Source: RGIG6374 sp045600965 (lineage in GTDB: Bacteria > Bacteroidota > Bacteroidia > Bacteroidales > UBA932). Taken from it: DNA of 31,690 bases. Each line of letters opens with the position of its first letter. The stretch's first letter is position 1. The notes beneath the pieces were generated by a model, which ran no database searches, was not told the origin of the DNA, and worked only from the letters and a program-made list of their open reading frames with translations. The stretch spans positions 1 through 31,690 of the forward strand of contig JAZRYW010000025.1 in assembly GCA_045600965.1 (NCBI GenBank). The letters run 5' to 3'. The position numbers were made by a program, and so were the translations under genes. Of this stretch, positions 21,919 through 30,282 are shown in pieces.

Positions 21919-23196
21919 ATGCTTCACTACGCAAGAGGTTCAGCTACCGATTCGATAAGCGCTGATGAAGTCCGTCAGGCGCTCCGTCAGATATTCGAAG
22001 CGCTGGGGCCGAAGAAGCGTGTGCTCGCCATTCCTCCTGATTTCACAAGGCTGAATTCATACGCCGGTCCCATCACGGAAATGTGCCACGACATACTCGG
22101 CGGCGCACTGACCGACATAATGCCCGCTCTGGGCACACATTCTCCGATGACTGACAGCCAGATAGCCGTTATGTTCGGCCACACGCCCCGGGAACTCTTC
22201 CGTGTGCACGACTGGCGCAACGACGTGGTGACCGTTGGGGAAGTGCCGTCCGAATACATCCGCAGGGTGTCGGAAGGCAGACTCGACTATGCCTGGCCGG
22301 CACAGGTCAACAGACTGCTCGTCGAAGGCGGCTACGACCTCATACTCTCCATAGGGCAGGTCGTGCCGCACGAAGTGATAGGGATGGCCAACTACACGAA
22401 GAACATATTCGTGGGTGTCGGCGGTGCGCAGGGCATCAACCGCAGCCACTTCCTCGGCGCCACCTACGGAATGGAACGCATAATGGGCCGCCCGATGACG
22501 CCGGTGCGCGAAGTGATGGAATACGCGCGCCGCGAATTCCTCCCCGACCTCCCCATAGTCTACATCCAGACGGTGCTGTCCGTGGACGAGGCAACCGGCA
22601 GACCTGTTCTCAGGGGCCTGTTCGCCGGAGATGACATCGAATGTTTCAACAGGGCCGCAGAACTCTCGCTGGAGGTCAATTTCAGTATGCTCGACCGCGA
22701 GATTCACAAATGCATAGTATGGCTCGACCCCGCCGAATTCAAGAGCACCTGGCTCGGCAACAAGGCCATCTACCGCACAAGGATGGCTCTCGCCGACGGC
22801 GCTCAGCTGATAATACTCGCGCCCGCGCTGAAGGAGTTCGGCGAAGACCCCTTGATCGACTCCCTGATACGCAGATACGGTTACCGCGGCACTCCCGCCA
22901 CCCTCCGGGCCACTGCAGCCGACCCTGAACTGGGAGCCAACCTGAGCGCATCCGCCCATCTTATCCACGGCTCGTCGGAAGGCCGTTTCGGGATCACCTA
23001 CTGCCCCGGAAAGGGGATGTCGAGGGAGGAGATCGAAAGCGTCGGCTTCAACTGGGCCGATCTGGACGCGACTATGGAAAAATACGGCGTAAACTCACTG
23101 CGCGACGGCTGGAACACCGTCGGCGCGGAGGAGATATTCTTCATCTCAAACCCCGCCCTGGGCTTATGGGCATACAGAAACAGATTCAAGGATTAG
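21919..23196 (+). CDS. LarA-superfamily nickel-pincer racemase/epimerase
   Basis: The 425-residue protein belongs to the lactate racemase (LarA, DUF2088) superfamily, which uses a nickel-pincer nucleotide to invert 2-hydroxy acids. The key residues of LarA can be placed. PPDFTR carries Asp 41 and Arg 44. GTHSPMT carries His 74. VPHEVIGMANYTK carries His 151 and Lys 161, and NRSHFLG carries His 177. The His-x9-Lys and Lys-x15-His spacing equals that of characterised LarA (174/184/200), so Lys 161 should hold the cofactor. The start is ATG 21919, 2 nt after the kinase stop; the longer frame from 21793 lies inside the kinase gene. In a hexuronate operon the likely substrate is a sugar acid, for example mannonate/gluconate or altronate at C2, rather than lactate. 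larB, larC and larE are not in the window. Confidence 0.88.
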   Translation: MLHYARGSATDSISADEVRQALRQIFEALGPKKRVLAIPPDFTRLNSYAGPITEMCHDILGGALTDIMPALGTHSPMTDSQIAVMFGHTPRELFRVHDWRNDVVTVGEVPSEYIRRVSEGRLDYAWPAQVNRLLVEGGYDLILSIGQVVPHEVIGMANYTKNIFVGVGGAQGINRSHFLGATYGMERIMGRPMTPVREVMEYARREFLPDLPIVYIQTVLSVDEATGRPVLRGLFAGDDIECFNRAAELSLEVNFSMLDREIHKCIVWLDPAEFKSTWLGNKAIYRTRMALADGAQLIILAPALKEFGEDPLIDSLIRRYGYRGTPATLRATAADPELGANLSASAHLIHGSSEGRFGITYCPGKGMSREEIESVGFNWADLDATMEKYGVNSLRDGWNTVGAEEIFFISNPALGLWAYRNRFKD

Positions 23197-23202
23197 AAAT
23201 AT

Positions 23203-24660
23203 ATGGAAAAGAAATCGGACATCGGCCTGATAGGCCTGGCAGTTATGGGCGAGAACCTCGTCCTCAATATGGAAAGCAAGGGATTCCGCGTAAGCGTATT
23301 CAACCGTACGGTGGAGAAGGTCGACCGTTTCATCAACGGACGCGGCGCGGGCAAGAACATTTTCGGCGCTCATTCTCTCGAGGAACTGGTCGATTCACTG
23401 GAATCCCCCCGCAAGGTGTTCCTTATGGTGAAGGCGGGCGCCGCCGTGGATTCGCTCATCGACAGCCTGATTCCCCTCCTGAGCCCCGGCGACATCATAA
23501 TAGACGGTGGCAACACCCATTTCCCCGACACTGCAAGGCGCACTGAATATGTGTGCGGCAAGGGTCTGCGCTACATCGGCACCGGCGTTTCCGGCGGCGA
23601 GGAAGGCGCGCTCAAGGGCCCCTCGATGATGCCGGGAGGCTCTCCGGAGGCCTGGCCCTTCGTCAAACCCATATTCCAGAGCATCTGCGCCAAGGTGGAG
23701 GACGGAACGCCCTGCTGCGACTGGGTCGGAGAAGGCGGAGCCGGACATTTCGTGAAGATGGTCCACAACGGGATCGAGTATGGTGACATACAGCTCATCT
23801 GCGAGTGCTACCACATAATGAAGGAATATCTGGGAATGACCAACGAGGAGATGCACCTCACATTCGACGAGTGGAACCGCGGCGACCTTGACAGTTACCT
23901 GATAGAGATAACACGCGACATCCTCGCCAGAAAGGACGGCGACGGGCGCTATGTGCTCGACTGCATTCTTGACACTGCCGGTCAGAAAGGCACCGGCAAA
24001 TGGACCGCAATCGCGGCCCTTGACCAGGGCACTCCCCTCACCCTTATCGGAGAGGCTGTCTTCGCACGCTGTCTGTCCGCGCGCAAGGAGGAGCGCGTCG
24101 AAGCGTCCGCCATTCTCGAAGGTCCGTCGGGCAAGCGTTTCGAGGGCGACCGCAAGGTCTTCCTCGAGGACTTGCGCAAGGCCCTTTTCGCAGCCAAGGT
24201 GGTTTCCTACGCGCAGGGATATTCCCTTATGCGCAGCGCCGCCGGGCAGTACGGCTGGAATCTCAACTACGGCGGCATAGCCCTTATGTGGCGCGGCGGG
24301 TGCATCATACGCAGCGTCTTCCTGGGCAAGATAAAGGAGGCTTTCGACCGCAATCCCGAAATTGCCAACATACTGCTCGACCCCTATTTCCGCGACAAGC
24401 TTGCAGAGGCCCAGCAGGGCTGGCGCAACGTTCTGGCGAATGCCGTTCTGGCCGGCATACCCGCTCCCGCCATGACAGCCGCCCTTGAATACTACGACGG
24501 ATACCGCTGCTCACGCCTTCCGGCCAATATGCTTCAGGCCCAGAGAGACTACTTCGGGGCTCACACCTACGAGCGCACGGACTCTCCGCGCGGCGAGTTC
24601 TTCCACACCGACTGGACCGGTCACGGCTCAGACACGGTTTCCGGAACATACACGGCATAA
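23203..24660 (+). CDS. gnd: 6-phosphogluconate dehydrogenase, decarboxylating
   Basis: The 485-residue enzyme oxidises 6-phosphogluconate to ribulose-5-phosphate and CO2 with NADP. The Rossmann motif GLIGLAVMGENLVLNM (about 8-23) is followed by FNRT (NADP-type), GDIIIDGGNTHFPDT, GVSGGEEGALKGPSMMPGG and the catalytic Lys in HFVKMVHNGIEYGDIQ. The C-terminal RGGCIIRS and the tail with HTDW are also present; the length is normal. In Bacteroidota gnd is usually beside zwf and pgl. Here it lies between a LarA-type epimerase and uxaE with 6- and 11-nt gaps, so its 6-phosphogluconate may come from gluconate, not glucose-6-phosphate. That is inference. Confidence 0.96.
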   Translation: MEKKSDIGLIGLAVMGENLVLNMESKGFRVSVFNRTVEKVDRFINGRGAGKNIFGAHSLEELVDSLESPRKVFLMVKAGAAVDSLIDSLIPLLSPGDIIIDGGNTHFPDTARRTEYVCGKGLRYIGTGVSGGEEGALKGPSMMPGGSPEAWPFVKPIFQSICAKVEDGTPCCDWVGEGGAGHFVKMVHNGIEYGDIQLICECYHIMKEYLGMTNEEMHLTFDEWNRGDLDSYLIEITRDILARKDGDGRYVLDCILDTAGQKGTGKWTAIAALDQGTPLTLIGEAVFARCLSARKEERVEASAILEGPSGKRFEGDRKVFLEDLRKALFAAKVVSYAQGYSLMRSAAGQYGWNLNYGGIALMWRGGCIIRSVFLGKIKEAFDRNPEIANILLDPYFRDKLAEAQQGWRNVLANAVLAGIPAPAMTAALEYYDGYRCSRLPANMLQAQRDYFGAHTYERTDSPRGEFFHTDWTGHGSDTVSGTYTA

Positions 24661-24671
24661 TATCACACATT

Positions 24672-25811
24672 ATGGAGATAGGAAAATATTCATTCGGCAT
24701 AGGTGACCGCTTCGCCCGCGAAGGCGTCAACCAGTTGAAGGCCCTCATCAGGGCTGAAGAGGATTTCGGCGTGCACTTCGTTCCCGTATGGAACAAGTCC
24801 AACCGCGAACATCAGACAGTGGGCACGCTGCCCGAACAGACCAGAGCCGAGGCCGACCTGGCCGTGAAGGCGCTCGGCTATGAGGGGCAGTATTTTGTCG
24901 ATGCGGACCACATCAATATGAGCAATGTCGACAGGTACATCGCTTCATCGGATTTCTTCACCATCGACGTTGCGGACTACATAGGCCGTGAAGGCACGAT
25001 GGAAGAGAAATTCCTTCCCGCCATCAGGGAAGCGGGACGCATCTACCGCCACATCGCCGAATCCAAGGGTGAGGGCAACTTCGTCACCGAAGTCTCGATG
25101 GACGAGGTCGACAGCGCGCAGACGCCCCAGGAACTGCATTACATCCTCAAGGAACTTGCCGCGGAAGGCGTTCCGGTCCAGACCATAGCGCCCAAGTTCA
25201 CCGGCCGCTTCAACAAGGGGGTGGACTACAGGGGCGACCTTGCGCTCTTCGAGAAGGAGTTCGAGGAGGACCTCAGGGTGATCGACGTCTGCGTGAGGGA
25301 ATACGGCCTGCCGGCCAACCTCAAGCTCTCCATACATTCAGGCAGCGACAAGTTCTCCATCTACCCCATAATGGGCCGCCTGATACGCAAGTATGACAAG
25401 GGCATACATATCAAGACCGCCGGGACCACCTGGCTCGAGGAGATAATAGGTCTGTCAGTGGCGGATGACAAGGCGCTGGACCTTGCAAAGAGGATTTATG
25501 TCCGGGCCCTCGGACGTATGGACGAACTGAAAGTCCCCTATGCCACCGTCATAGACATAGACGTCGATGAACTGCCGTCGGCTGAGGAGGTTGCATCCTG
25601 GGACTGCGACACGTTCGCCCGCACCCTGCGTCACGACCAGTCAGACCCTCTCTACAATCCATCGTTCAGACAGCTTATGCACGTCAGCTACAAGGTGGCC
25701 GCCGAGATGGGTGACGAGTACTACCCCGCCCTTGAACGCAACGCCGAGGTCATCGGCAGACAGATCAGCGACAACCTCGGCATCAGGCACATCAAAAGGC
25801 TTTTCGAATAG
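24672..25811 (+). CDS. uxaE: Tagaturonate epimerase
   Basis: The 379-residue protein matches the UxaE family, metal-dependent enzymes that interconvert D-tagaturonate and D-fructuronate at C4 and so link galacturonate and glucuronate breakdown. Recognisable blocks are FGIGDRFAREGVNQLKA, WNKSNREHQTVGT, GYEGQYFVDADHI, FTIDVADYIG, TIAPKFTGRFNKGVDY, KLSIHSGSDKFSIYP and HIKTAGTTWLEE. Acidic and histidine residues in the last three are candidate metal ligands. It is the last gene of the operon, 11 nt after gnd. With UxaE present, one reductase (the SDR on the other strand) could serve both uronates. The assignment rests on motif memory and context. Confidence 0.85.
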   Translation: MEIGKYSFGIGDRFAREGVNQLKALIRAEEDFGVHFVPVWNKSNREHQTVGTLPEQTRAEADLAVKALGYEGQYFVDADHINMSNVDRYIASSDFFTIDVADYIGREGTMEEKFLPAIREAGRIYRHIAESKGEGNFVTEVSMDEVDSAQTPQELHYILKELAAEGVPVQTIAPKFTGRFNKGVDYRGDLALFEKEFEEDLRVIDVCVREYGLPANLKLSIHSGSDKFSIYPIMGRLIRKYDKGIHIKTAGTTWLEEIIGLSVADDKALDLAKRIYVRALGRMDELKVPYATVIDIDVDELPSAEEVASWDCDTFARTLRHDQSDPLYNPSFRQLMHVSYKVAAEMGDEYYPALERNAEVIGRQISDNLGIRHIKRLFE

Positions 25812-25813
25812 CA

Positions 25814-25828
25814 GGCCGTTTTGCGGCC
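25814..25828. terminator. Possible hairpin between uxaE and the SDR gene
   Basis: GGCCG and CGGCC form a 5-bp stem with loop TTTTG between the convergent stops (25811 and 25835). There is no T-run after it in either direction, so it is a weak bidirectional terminator at best. Confidence 0.25.
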
Positions 25829-25834
25829 CCCGCG

Positions 25835-26674
25835 CTACACACCTCCGAAGGCGCTGTAGCCGCCGTCCACAGGTATTATCACGCCCGTGACGAACGACGA
25901 AATGTCGCTCAGCAGATAGAGCATCGTACCCACGAGATCTTCGGGCTGCCCGAACTTGTGGGTCGGTGTGCTTGCTATGATCTTCTTTCCACGGGGCTTG
26001 AGCTCCCCTGTCCCCTCCTCCGTGAGGAGGAAACGGTTCTGGTCCGTAAGGAAGAAGCCGGGGGCTATGGCGTTGCAGCGTATGCCCAGCCGGGCCACGT
26101 GAACGGCATACCACTGGGTGAAATTGTTTATCGAGCCCTTGGCTGCGGAATATGCCGGAATCTTGGTCAGGGGGCGTATCGAATTCATCGAGGAGATGTT
26201 CAGCACCACGCCCTTGCGCTTTTCTATCATATCGGTGGTGAAGACCATCGTCGCGAGCAGGGTACCCTTGAAATTGAGGTCATAGACAAACTGGAAGCCT
26301 TCCATATCGAGGCCGTAGAAACTCTGCGAGAGGTCTGTGTCGGCGTCCATCTGCTCCACGGCGCAGGTGGCCTTGGGGGAATTGCCTCCGGCGCAGTTTA
26401 TCAGGATGTCTATCTTTCCAAGCTTTTCGTGTATGAGTTCACGGGCAGCCTCAAGAGCGGCCTTGTCGAGGGTACTGGCGGATATGCCTATGCATTTCAC
26501 GCCGAATTCACGGGCGAGGGCTTCGCCCTTGGCAGGATTGTCCTTGCTGCGGCTTATCACGGCCACATTGACGCCGGCCTGCGCCAGAGAGCGTGTAAGT
26601 GCAGTTCCGATCACTCCGAAACCGCCGGTTATGACGCAGTTGCGACCTTTCAGGTCTTCAAATGAGAGGTTCAT
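25835..26674 (-). CDS. SDR oxidoreductase, probable D-mannonate oxidoreductase (fructuronate reductase)
   Basis: The 279-residue short-chain dehydrogenase has the cofactor motif TGGFGVIG (16-23), NCAGG, ISSMNS with the catalytic Ser, and YSAAK with Tyr and Lys. The closing segment DISSFVTGVIIPVDGGYSAFGGV is typical. The insert GNSPKATCAVEQMD after NCAGG is typical of Bacteroidota and Thermotoga SDRs that reduce fructuronate to mannonate in place of UxuB. A gluconate-type dehydrogenase is the alternative. The start is ATG 26674, 8 nt after the pseudouridine synthase stop; the frame continues upstream inside that gene but without the family's N-terminus. It is convergent with uxaE and last in the dnaK-rluA-SDR run. 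Confidence 0.85.
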   Translation of the reverse strand: MNLSFEDLKGRNCVITGGFGVIGTALTRSLAQAGVNVAVISRSKDNPAKGEALAREFGVKCIGISASTLDKAALEAARELIHEKLGKIDILINCAGGNSPKATCAVEQMDADTDLSQSFYGLDMEGFQFVYDLNFKGTLLATMVFTTDMIEKRKGVVLNISSMNSIRPLTKIPAYSAAKGSINNFTQWYAVHVARLGIRCNAIAPGFFLTDQNRFLLTEEGTGELKPRGKKIIASTPTHKFGQPEDLVGTMLYLLSDISSFVTGVIIPVDGGYSAFGGV

Positions 26675-26682
26675 ATCTAAAG

Positions 26683-27390
26683 TCATTCGTTGCTGATGAA
26701 AGGGGGCCAGCTGACGGGGGCCTCCACATAGATTTCCTCCTTGCGGGTGGGATGGACCAGACGCACGGAGCGGGAATGAAGGTTGATGCCGCCGTCGCGG
26801 TTGGAACGCGGTGAGCCGTACTTGAGGTCTCCGCGTATCGGGCATCCTATGGCGGAAAGCTGTGCGCGTATCTGATGGTGGCGTCCGGTAAGGAGTTCCA
26901 CCTCAACCAGATGGTAGCGGTCGAAGTCCTGTATGACCTTGTAGCGCAATATGGCCTTCTTGGCGTCATCGCGGGGGGAGTCATGGCAGAAAGACTTGTT
27001 CTGCTTCTCGTTGCGGACTATCCAGTGCGTCAGTTCGCCTTCGGAGGGTTCGGGGCGGTTGCAGGTCAGTGCCCAGTAGGTCTTGTGGACATCCCCGTTC
27101 CGGAACGATTCGTTCAGCCGCTCCAGACATTTGGACGTCTTTGCAAAAACGGCGATGCCGCTGACGGGTCTGTCAAGGCGGTGGGGTACGCCCATAAAGA
27201 CGTGCCCCGGTTTGCCGTCGCGCTGCGCGACGAATGCCTTGAGAGTCTCGCTCAGCGGCTCGTCACCTGTCTTGTCCCCCTGGACTATCTCCCCGACCCT
27301 CTTGTTGATGATCAGGATGTGATTGTCCTCATAGAGTATGCGCGACGCAATGTCGTCATACTGCTCTTGGGAAAGCTCAGGATAGACCAT
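26683..27390 (-). CDS. RluA-family pseudouridine synthase
   Basis: The 235-residue enzyme isomerises uridines in RNA to pseudouridine. The catalytic motif HRLDRPVSG (70-78) holds the nucleophile Asp 73. ILYEDNHILIINKRVG is the usual N-terminal core, and LLTGRHHQIRAQLSAIGCPIRGDLKYG is the conserved RNA-binding stretch. There is no S4 domain, so it resembles the shorter RluA/RluC-type members. Its target (rRNA or tRNA position) cannot be read from sequence. It starts 1 nt after the dnaK stop and is followed 8 nt later by the SDR gene, so it is probably co-transcribed with dnaK. Confidence 0.93.
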   Translation of the reverse strand: MVYPELSQEQYDDIASRILYEDNHILIINKRVGEIVQGDKTGDEPLSETLKAFVAQRDGKPGHVFMGVPHRLDRPVSGIAVFAKTSKCLERLNESFRNGDVHKTYWALTCNRPEPSEGELTHWIVRNEKQNKSFCHDSPRDDAKKAILRYKVIQDFDRYHLVEVELLTGRHHQIRAQLSAIGCPIRGDLKYGSPRSNRDGGINLHSRSVRLVHPTRKEEIYVEAPVSWPPFISNE

Positions 27391-27391
27391 A

Positions 27392-29320
27392 CTACACTTC
27401 CTCGAAATCGGCGTCAGTCACTTCGGGACCGTCGTTATGGCCGCCCTGACCGGCTGCTGAGCCATTGAAGTCCTGACCGGCGTTATAGGTCTGGCCGGGG
27501 TTCGGGCCCTGCTGCTGAGCGGCGCGGGCCATATCTTCGGAAGCGGCTCTCCATGCGTTGTTGAGAGCCTCGGTGGCGCTGTCTATGCCGGCTAAGTTCT
27601 GGCTCTTGTGAGCCTCCTTGAGCTGGTTGAGAGCAGTCTCGATGGCGCCCTTCTTGTCAGCGGGAATCTTGTCGCCGTAGTCCTTGATATTCTTTTCGCT
27701 CTGGAAAATCATCGCATCGGCTCCGTTGATCTTGTCGATGCGCTCCTTCTCAGCCTTGTCAGCGGCCTCGTTGGCCTTGGCCTCGTCACGCATACGCTTG
27801 ATTTCGTCCTCGCTCAGGCCGGAAGAAGCCTCGATGCGTATCTTCTGTTCCTTGCCGGTGGCCTTGTCCTTTGCGGACACGTTGAGGATGCCGTTGGCGT
27901 CTATGTCGAAGGTGACTTCGATCTGAGGCACGCCGCGGGGTGCGGGAGTGATGCCGTCGAGATGGAAATTGCCTATCGTCTTGTTGTCGCGGGCCATAGG
28001 ACGTTCGCCCTGAAGCACGTGGATCTCAACTGAAGGCTGGTTGTCGGCCGCGGTGGAGAACACTTCGCTCTTCTTGGTGGGGATGGTGGTGTTCGCGTCG
28101 ATGAGCTTGGTCATCACGCCGCCGAGAGTCTCGATGCCGAGTGACAGGGGGGTGACGTCGAGCAGAAGCACGTCAGTCACGTCGCCTGCGAGGACACCGC
28201 CCTGGATAGATGCGCCCACTGCAACCACTTCATCGGGGTTGACGCCCTTGTTGGGGGCCTTGCCGAAGAATTTCTCAACTATCTGCTGAACGGCGGGGAT
28301 ACGGGTCGAACCGCCCACGAGCAGGACTTCGTCAATGTCGGAAGCGCTCATTCCGGCATCGGAGAGAGCCTTGCGGCAGGGTGCGATGGTGGCCTGGATG
28401 AGGCTGTCGGCAAGCTGTTCGAACTTGGCGCGTGTGAGAGTCTTGACGAGGTGTTTGGGAACGCCGTCGACAGGCATTATGTAGGGGAGGTTGATCTCTG
28501 ATGAGGTCTGGCTTGAAAGTTCTATCTTGGCCTTCTCAGCCGCCTCCTTGAGACGCTGGAGAGCCATTGCATCCTTCTTGAGGTCGATGCCGCCGTTCTC
28601 CTGAGCGAATTCCTGCGCAAGCCAGTCGATGATGACCTGGTCGAAGTCGTCGCCGCCGAGGTGGGTGTCACCGTTGGTGGACTTCACTTCGAACACACCG
28701 TCACCGAGTTCGAGGATGGAGATATCGAAGGTGCCGCCGCCGAGGTCGAAGACAGCCACTTTCATATCCTTGTTCTTCTTGTCGAGACCGTATGCAAGGG
28801 CGGCCGCGGTGGGTTCGTTGATGATGCGCTTGACCTTGAGGCCGGCAATCTCGCCGGCTTCCTTGGTAGCCTGGCGCTGTGAGTCGGAGAAGTAGGCGGG
28901 AACCGTGATGACAGCCTCGGTCACTTCCTGGCCCAGATAGTCCTCGGCGGTCTTCTTCATCTTCTGGAGAACGATTGCCGAAATCTCCTGGGGAGAATAG
29001 AGACGGCCGTCGATGTTCACGCGGGGAGTGTTGTTGGCGCCGCGCTCAACCTTGTAGGGCACGCGCTCGGCTTCCTTCTGAACGCGGTCAAAGGTTTCGC
29101 CCATAAATCTCTTTATGGAGAATATTGTCTTGAAAGGGTTGGTGACAGCCTGGCGCTTTGCGGGGTCTCCTATCTTGCGTTCACCGCCTTCGGTGAAAGC
29201 CACTACTGAAGGAGTGGTCCTCTTGCCTTCGCTGTTGATGATCACTGAAGGTTCATTACCTTCCATTACGGCCACGCAGGAGTTGGTGGTTCCGAGGTCA
29301 ATACCGATAATTTTTCCCAT
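27392..29320 (-). CDS. dnaK: Chaperone DnaK (Hsp70)
   Basis: The 642-residue chaperone has the ATPase motif GIDLGTTNSCVAV (6-18). The adenosine/phosphate-2 region VAVFDLGGGTFDISILE and the linker segment VLLLDVTPLSLGIET are present. The substrate domain and helical lid end with a Gly/Gln/Asn-rich tail closing in DADFEEV. The start ATG 29320 (MGKIIGIDL) is fixed by the family; the frame continues 25 codons upstream without homology. The 107-nt gap to folD contains a sigma-54-like promoter and a 13-bp palindrome. An RluA-type gene follows 1 nt after the stop. Confidence 0.98.
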   Translation of the reverse strand: MGKIIGIDLGTTNSCVAVMEGNEPSVIINSEGKRTTPSVVAFTEGGERKIGDPAKRQAVTNPFKTIFSIKRFMGETFDRVQKEAERVPYKVERGANNTPRVNIDGRLYSPQEISAIVLQKMKKTAEDYLGQEVTEAVITVPAYFSDSQRQATKEAGEIAGLKVKRIINEPTAAALAYGLDKKNKDMKVAVFDLGGGTFDISILELGDGVFEVKSTNGDTHLGGDDFDQVIIDWLAQEFAQENGGIDLKKDAMALQRLKEAAEKAKIELSSQTSSEINLPYIMPVDGVPKHLVKTLTRAKFEQLADSLIQATIAPCRKALSDAGMSASDIDEVLLVGGSTRIPAVQQIVEKFFGKAPNKGVNPDEVVAVGASIQGGVLAGDVTDVLLLDVTPLSLGIETLGGVMTKLIDANTTIPTKKSEVFSTAADNQPSVEIHVLQGERPMARDNKTIGNFHLDGITPAPRGVPQIEVTFDIDANGILNVSAKDKATGKEQKIRIEASSGLSEDEIKRMRDEAKANEAADKAEKERIDKINGADAMIFQSEKNIKDYGDKIPADKKGAIETALNQLKEAHKSQNLAGIDSATEALNNAWRAASEDMARAAQQQGPNPGQTYNAGQDFNGSAAGQGGHNDGPEVTDADFEEV

Positions 29321-29371
29321 AATATTTAATTTTGATTGTTTTCTGTAAAAAATGTCAACGCCACACTGTCC

Positions 29372-29388
29372 AGCCAACATTATGCCAA
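29372..29388 (-). promoter_or_regulatory. Candidate sigma-54-like promoter for dnaK
   Basis: The minus strand reads TTGGCATAATGTTGGCT. It keeps the -24 TTGGCA and the -12 GC plus following T at the right distance. The expected C and second T are changed. Transcription would start near 29360, 40 nt before the ATG. No exact TAnnTTTG box is seen in this gap. Confidence 0.45.
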
Positions 29389-29399
29389 CCCCCAATTAC

Positions 29400-29412
29400 T
29401 GACAATGTGTCA
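29400..29412. promoter_or_regulatory. 13-bp palindrome upstream of the dnaK promoter
   Basis: TGACA-ATG-TGTCA is a perfect dyad, 11 nt upstream of the sigma-54-like -24 element. It could be an activator or repressor site. No regulator is encoded nearby. Confidence 0.4.
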
Positions 29413-29427
29413 CATTTTCGCGTCGGA

Positions 29428-30282
29428 TCACCTGTCCTGACGTGACAGAAAGCACTCTACGGTATTGCCCATAAGCATAGCGACGGTCATAGGGCCGACA
29501 CCTCCCGGAACGGGCGTGATGAAGGATGCGACCTCCGATACGCCGCTGAAGTCCACGTCGCCGCACAGGCGGCCTTCATCGTCGCGGTTCATTCCCACGT
29601 CGATGACAAGCGCGCCGCTCTTCACCATATCGGCAGTGACAAGGTTGCGGCGGCCGGCTGCCACCACCAGTATGTCGGCCAGAAGCGTGACCGACTTGAG
29701 GTCAGAGGTGCGGGAATGAGCCATAATCACCGTGGCGTTGGCATCCAGAAGGAGTTTGGCCACAGGCTTGCCCACTATGTTGCTGCGGCCCACCACCACA
29801 GCCACCTTTCCGTTGGGGTCGGTCCCTGTGGAGCGGATGAGTTCCATCACGCCTTTCGGAGTGCAGGGCACGATGCATCTGCCACCTGTCCACAGACGTC
29901 CGGCATTGAGCACGTGGAAGCCGTCCACATCCTTCTCACGGGCGATGGCGTCGATGACCGCCGCCTCGTCGATATGCTTTGGCAGGGGAAGCTGCACGAG
30001 TATGCCGTCCACCGAGTCATCGGCGTTGAGGGAGGCGATCACCGAAAGCAGTTCCTCCCGGGACACATCCTCAGGCAGAGCCACCTTGCGCGACTCGATT
30101 CCCGTATATTCCGCGGCGAGTATCTTGTTGCGGACATAAACCTTGCTGGCAGGGTTGTCCCCCACGATTATGACACACAGGCAGGGCCTGCGGCCGTAAC
30201 GGGATGAAATTTCCTCCACCTTTGCCCTCACGCTGTCCTTGTATGCGGCGCTGATGGCCTTTCCGTCAATTATTGCTGTCAT
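29428..30282 (-). CDS. folD: Bifunctional methylene-THF dehydrogenase / methenyl-THF cyclohydrolase
   Basis: The 284-residue enzyme interconverts 5,10-methylene-, methenyl- and 10-formyl-tetrahydrofolate with NADP. Signature blocks are SKVYVRNKILA with Tyr 49 and Lys 53, VDGILVQLPLPKHID, KDVDGFH, then CTPKGVMELI, VVVGRSNIVGKPVAKLLL and the closing TPVPGGVGPMTVAMLM. The length is normal. Its ATG lies inside the end of purD (17-bp overlap), so the two are translated in series. 10-formyl-THF feeds purine synthesis, which makes the pairing with purD sensible. Confidence 0.98.
   Translation of the reverse strand: MTAIIDGKAISAAYKDSVRAKVEEISSRYGRRPCLCVIIVGDNPASKVYVRNKILAAEYTGIESRKVALPEDVSREELLSVIASLNADDSVDGILVQLPLPKHIDEAAVIDAIAREKDVDGFHVLNAGRLWTGGRCIVPCTPKGVMELIRSTGTDPNGKVAVVVGRSNIVGKPVAKLLLDANATVIMAHSRTSDLKSVTLLADILVVAAGRRNLVTADMVKSGALVIDVGMNRDDEGRLCGDVDFSGVSEVASFITPVPGGVGPMTVAMLMGNTVECFLSRQDR

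Noticed and set aside
22057..22968. 303-codon frame antisense to the LarA-type gene
   Set aside because: Antisense shadow; the LarA frame has the cofactor residues at family spacing.
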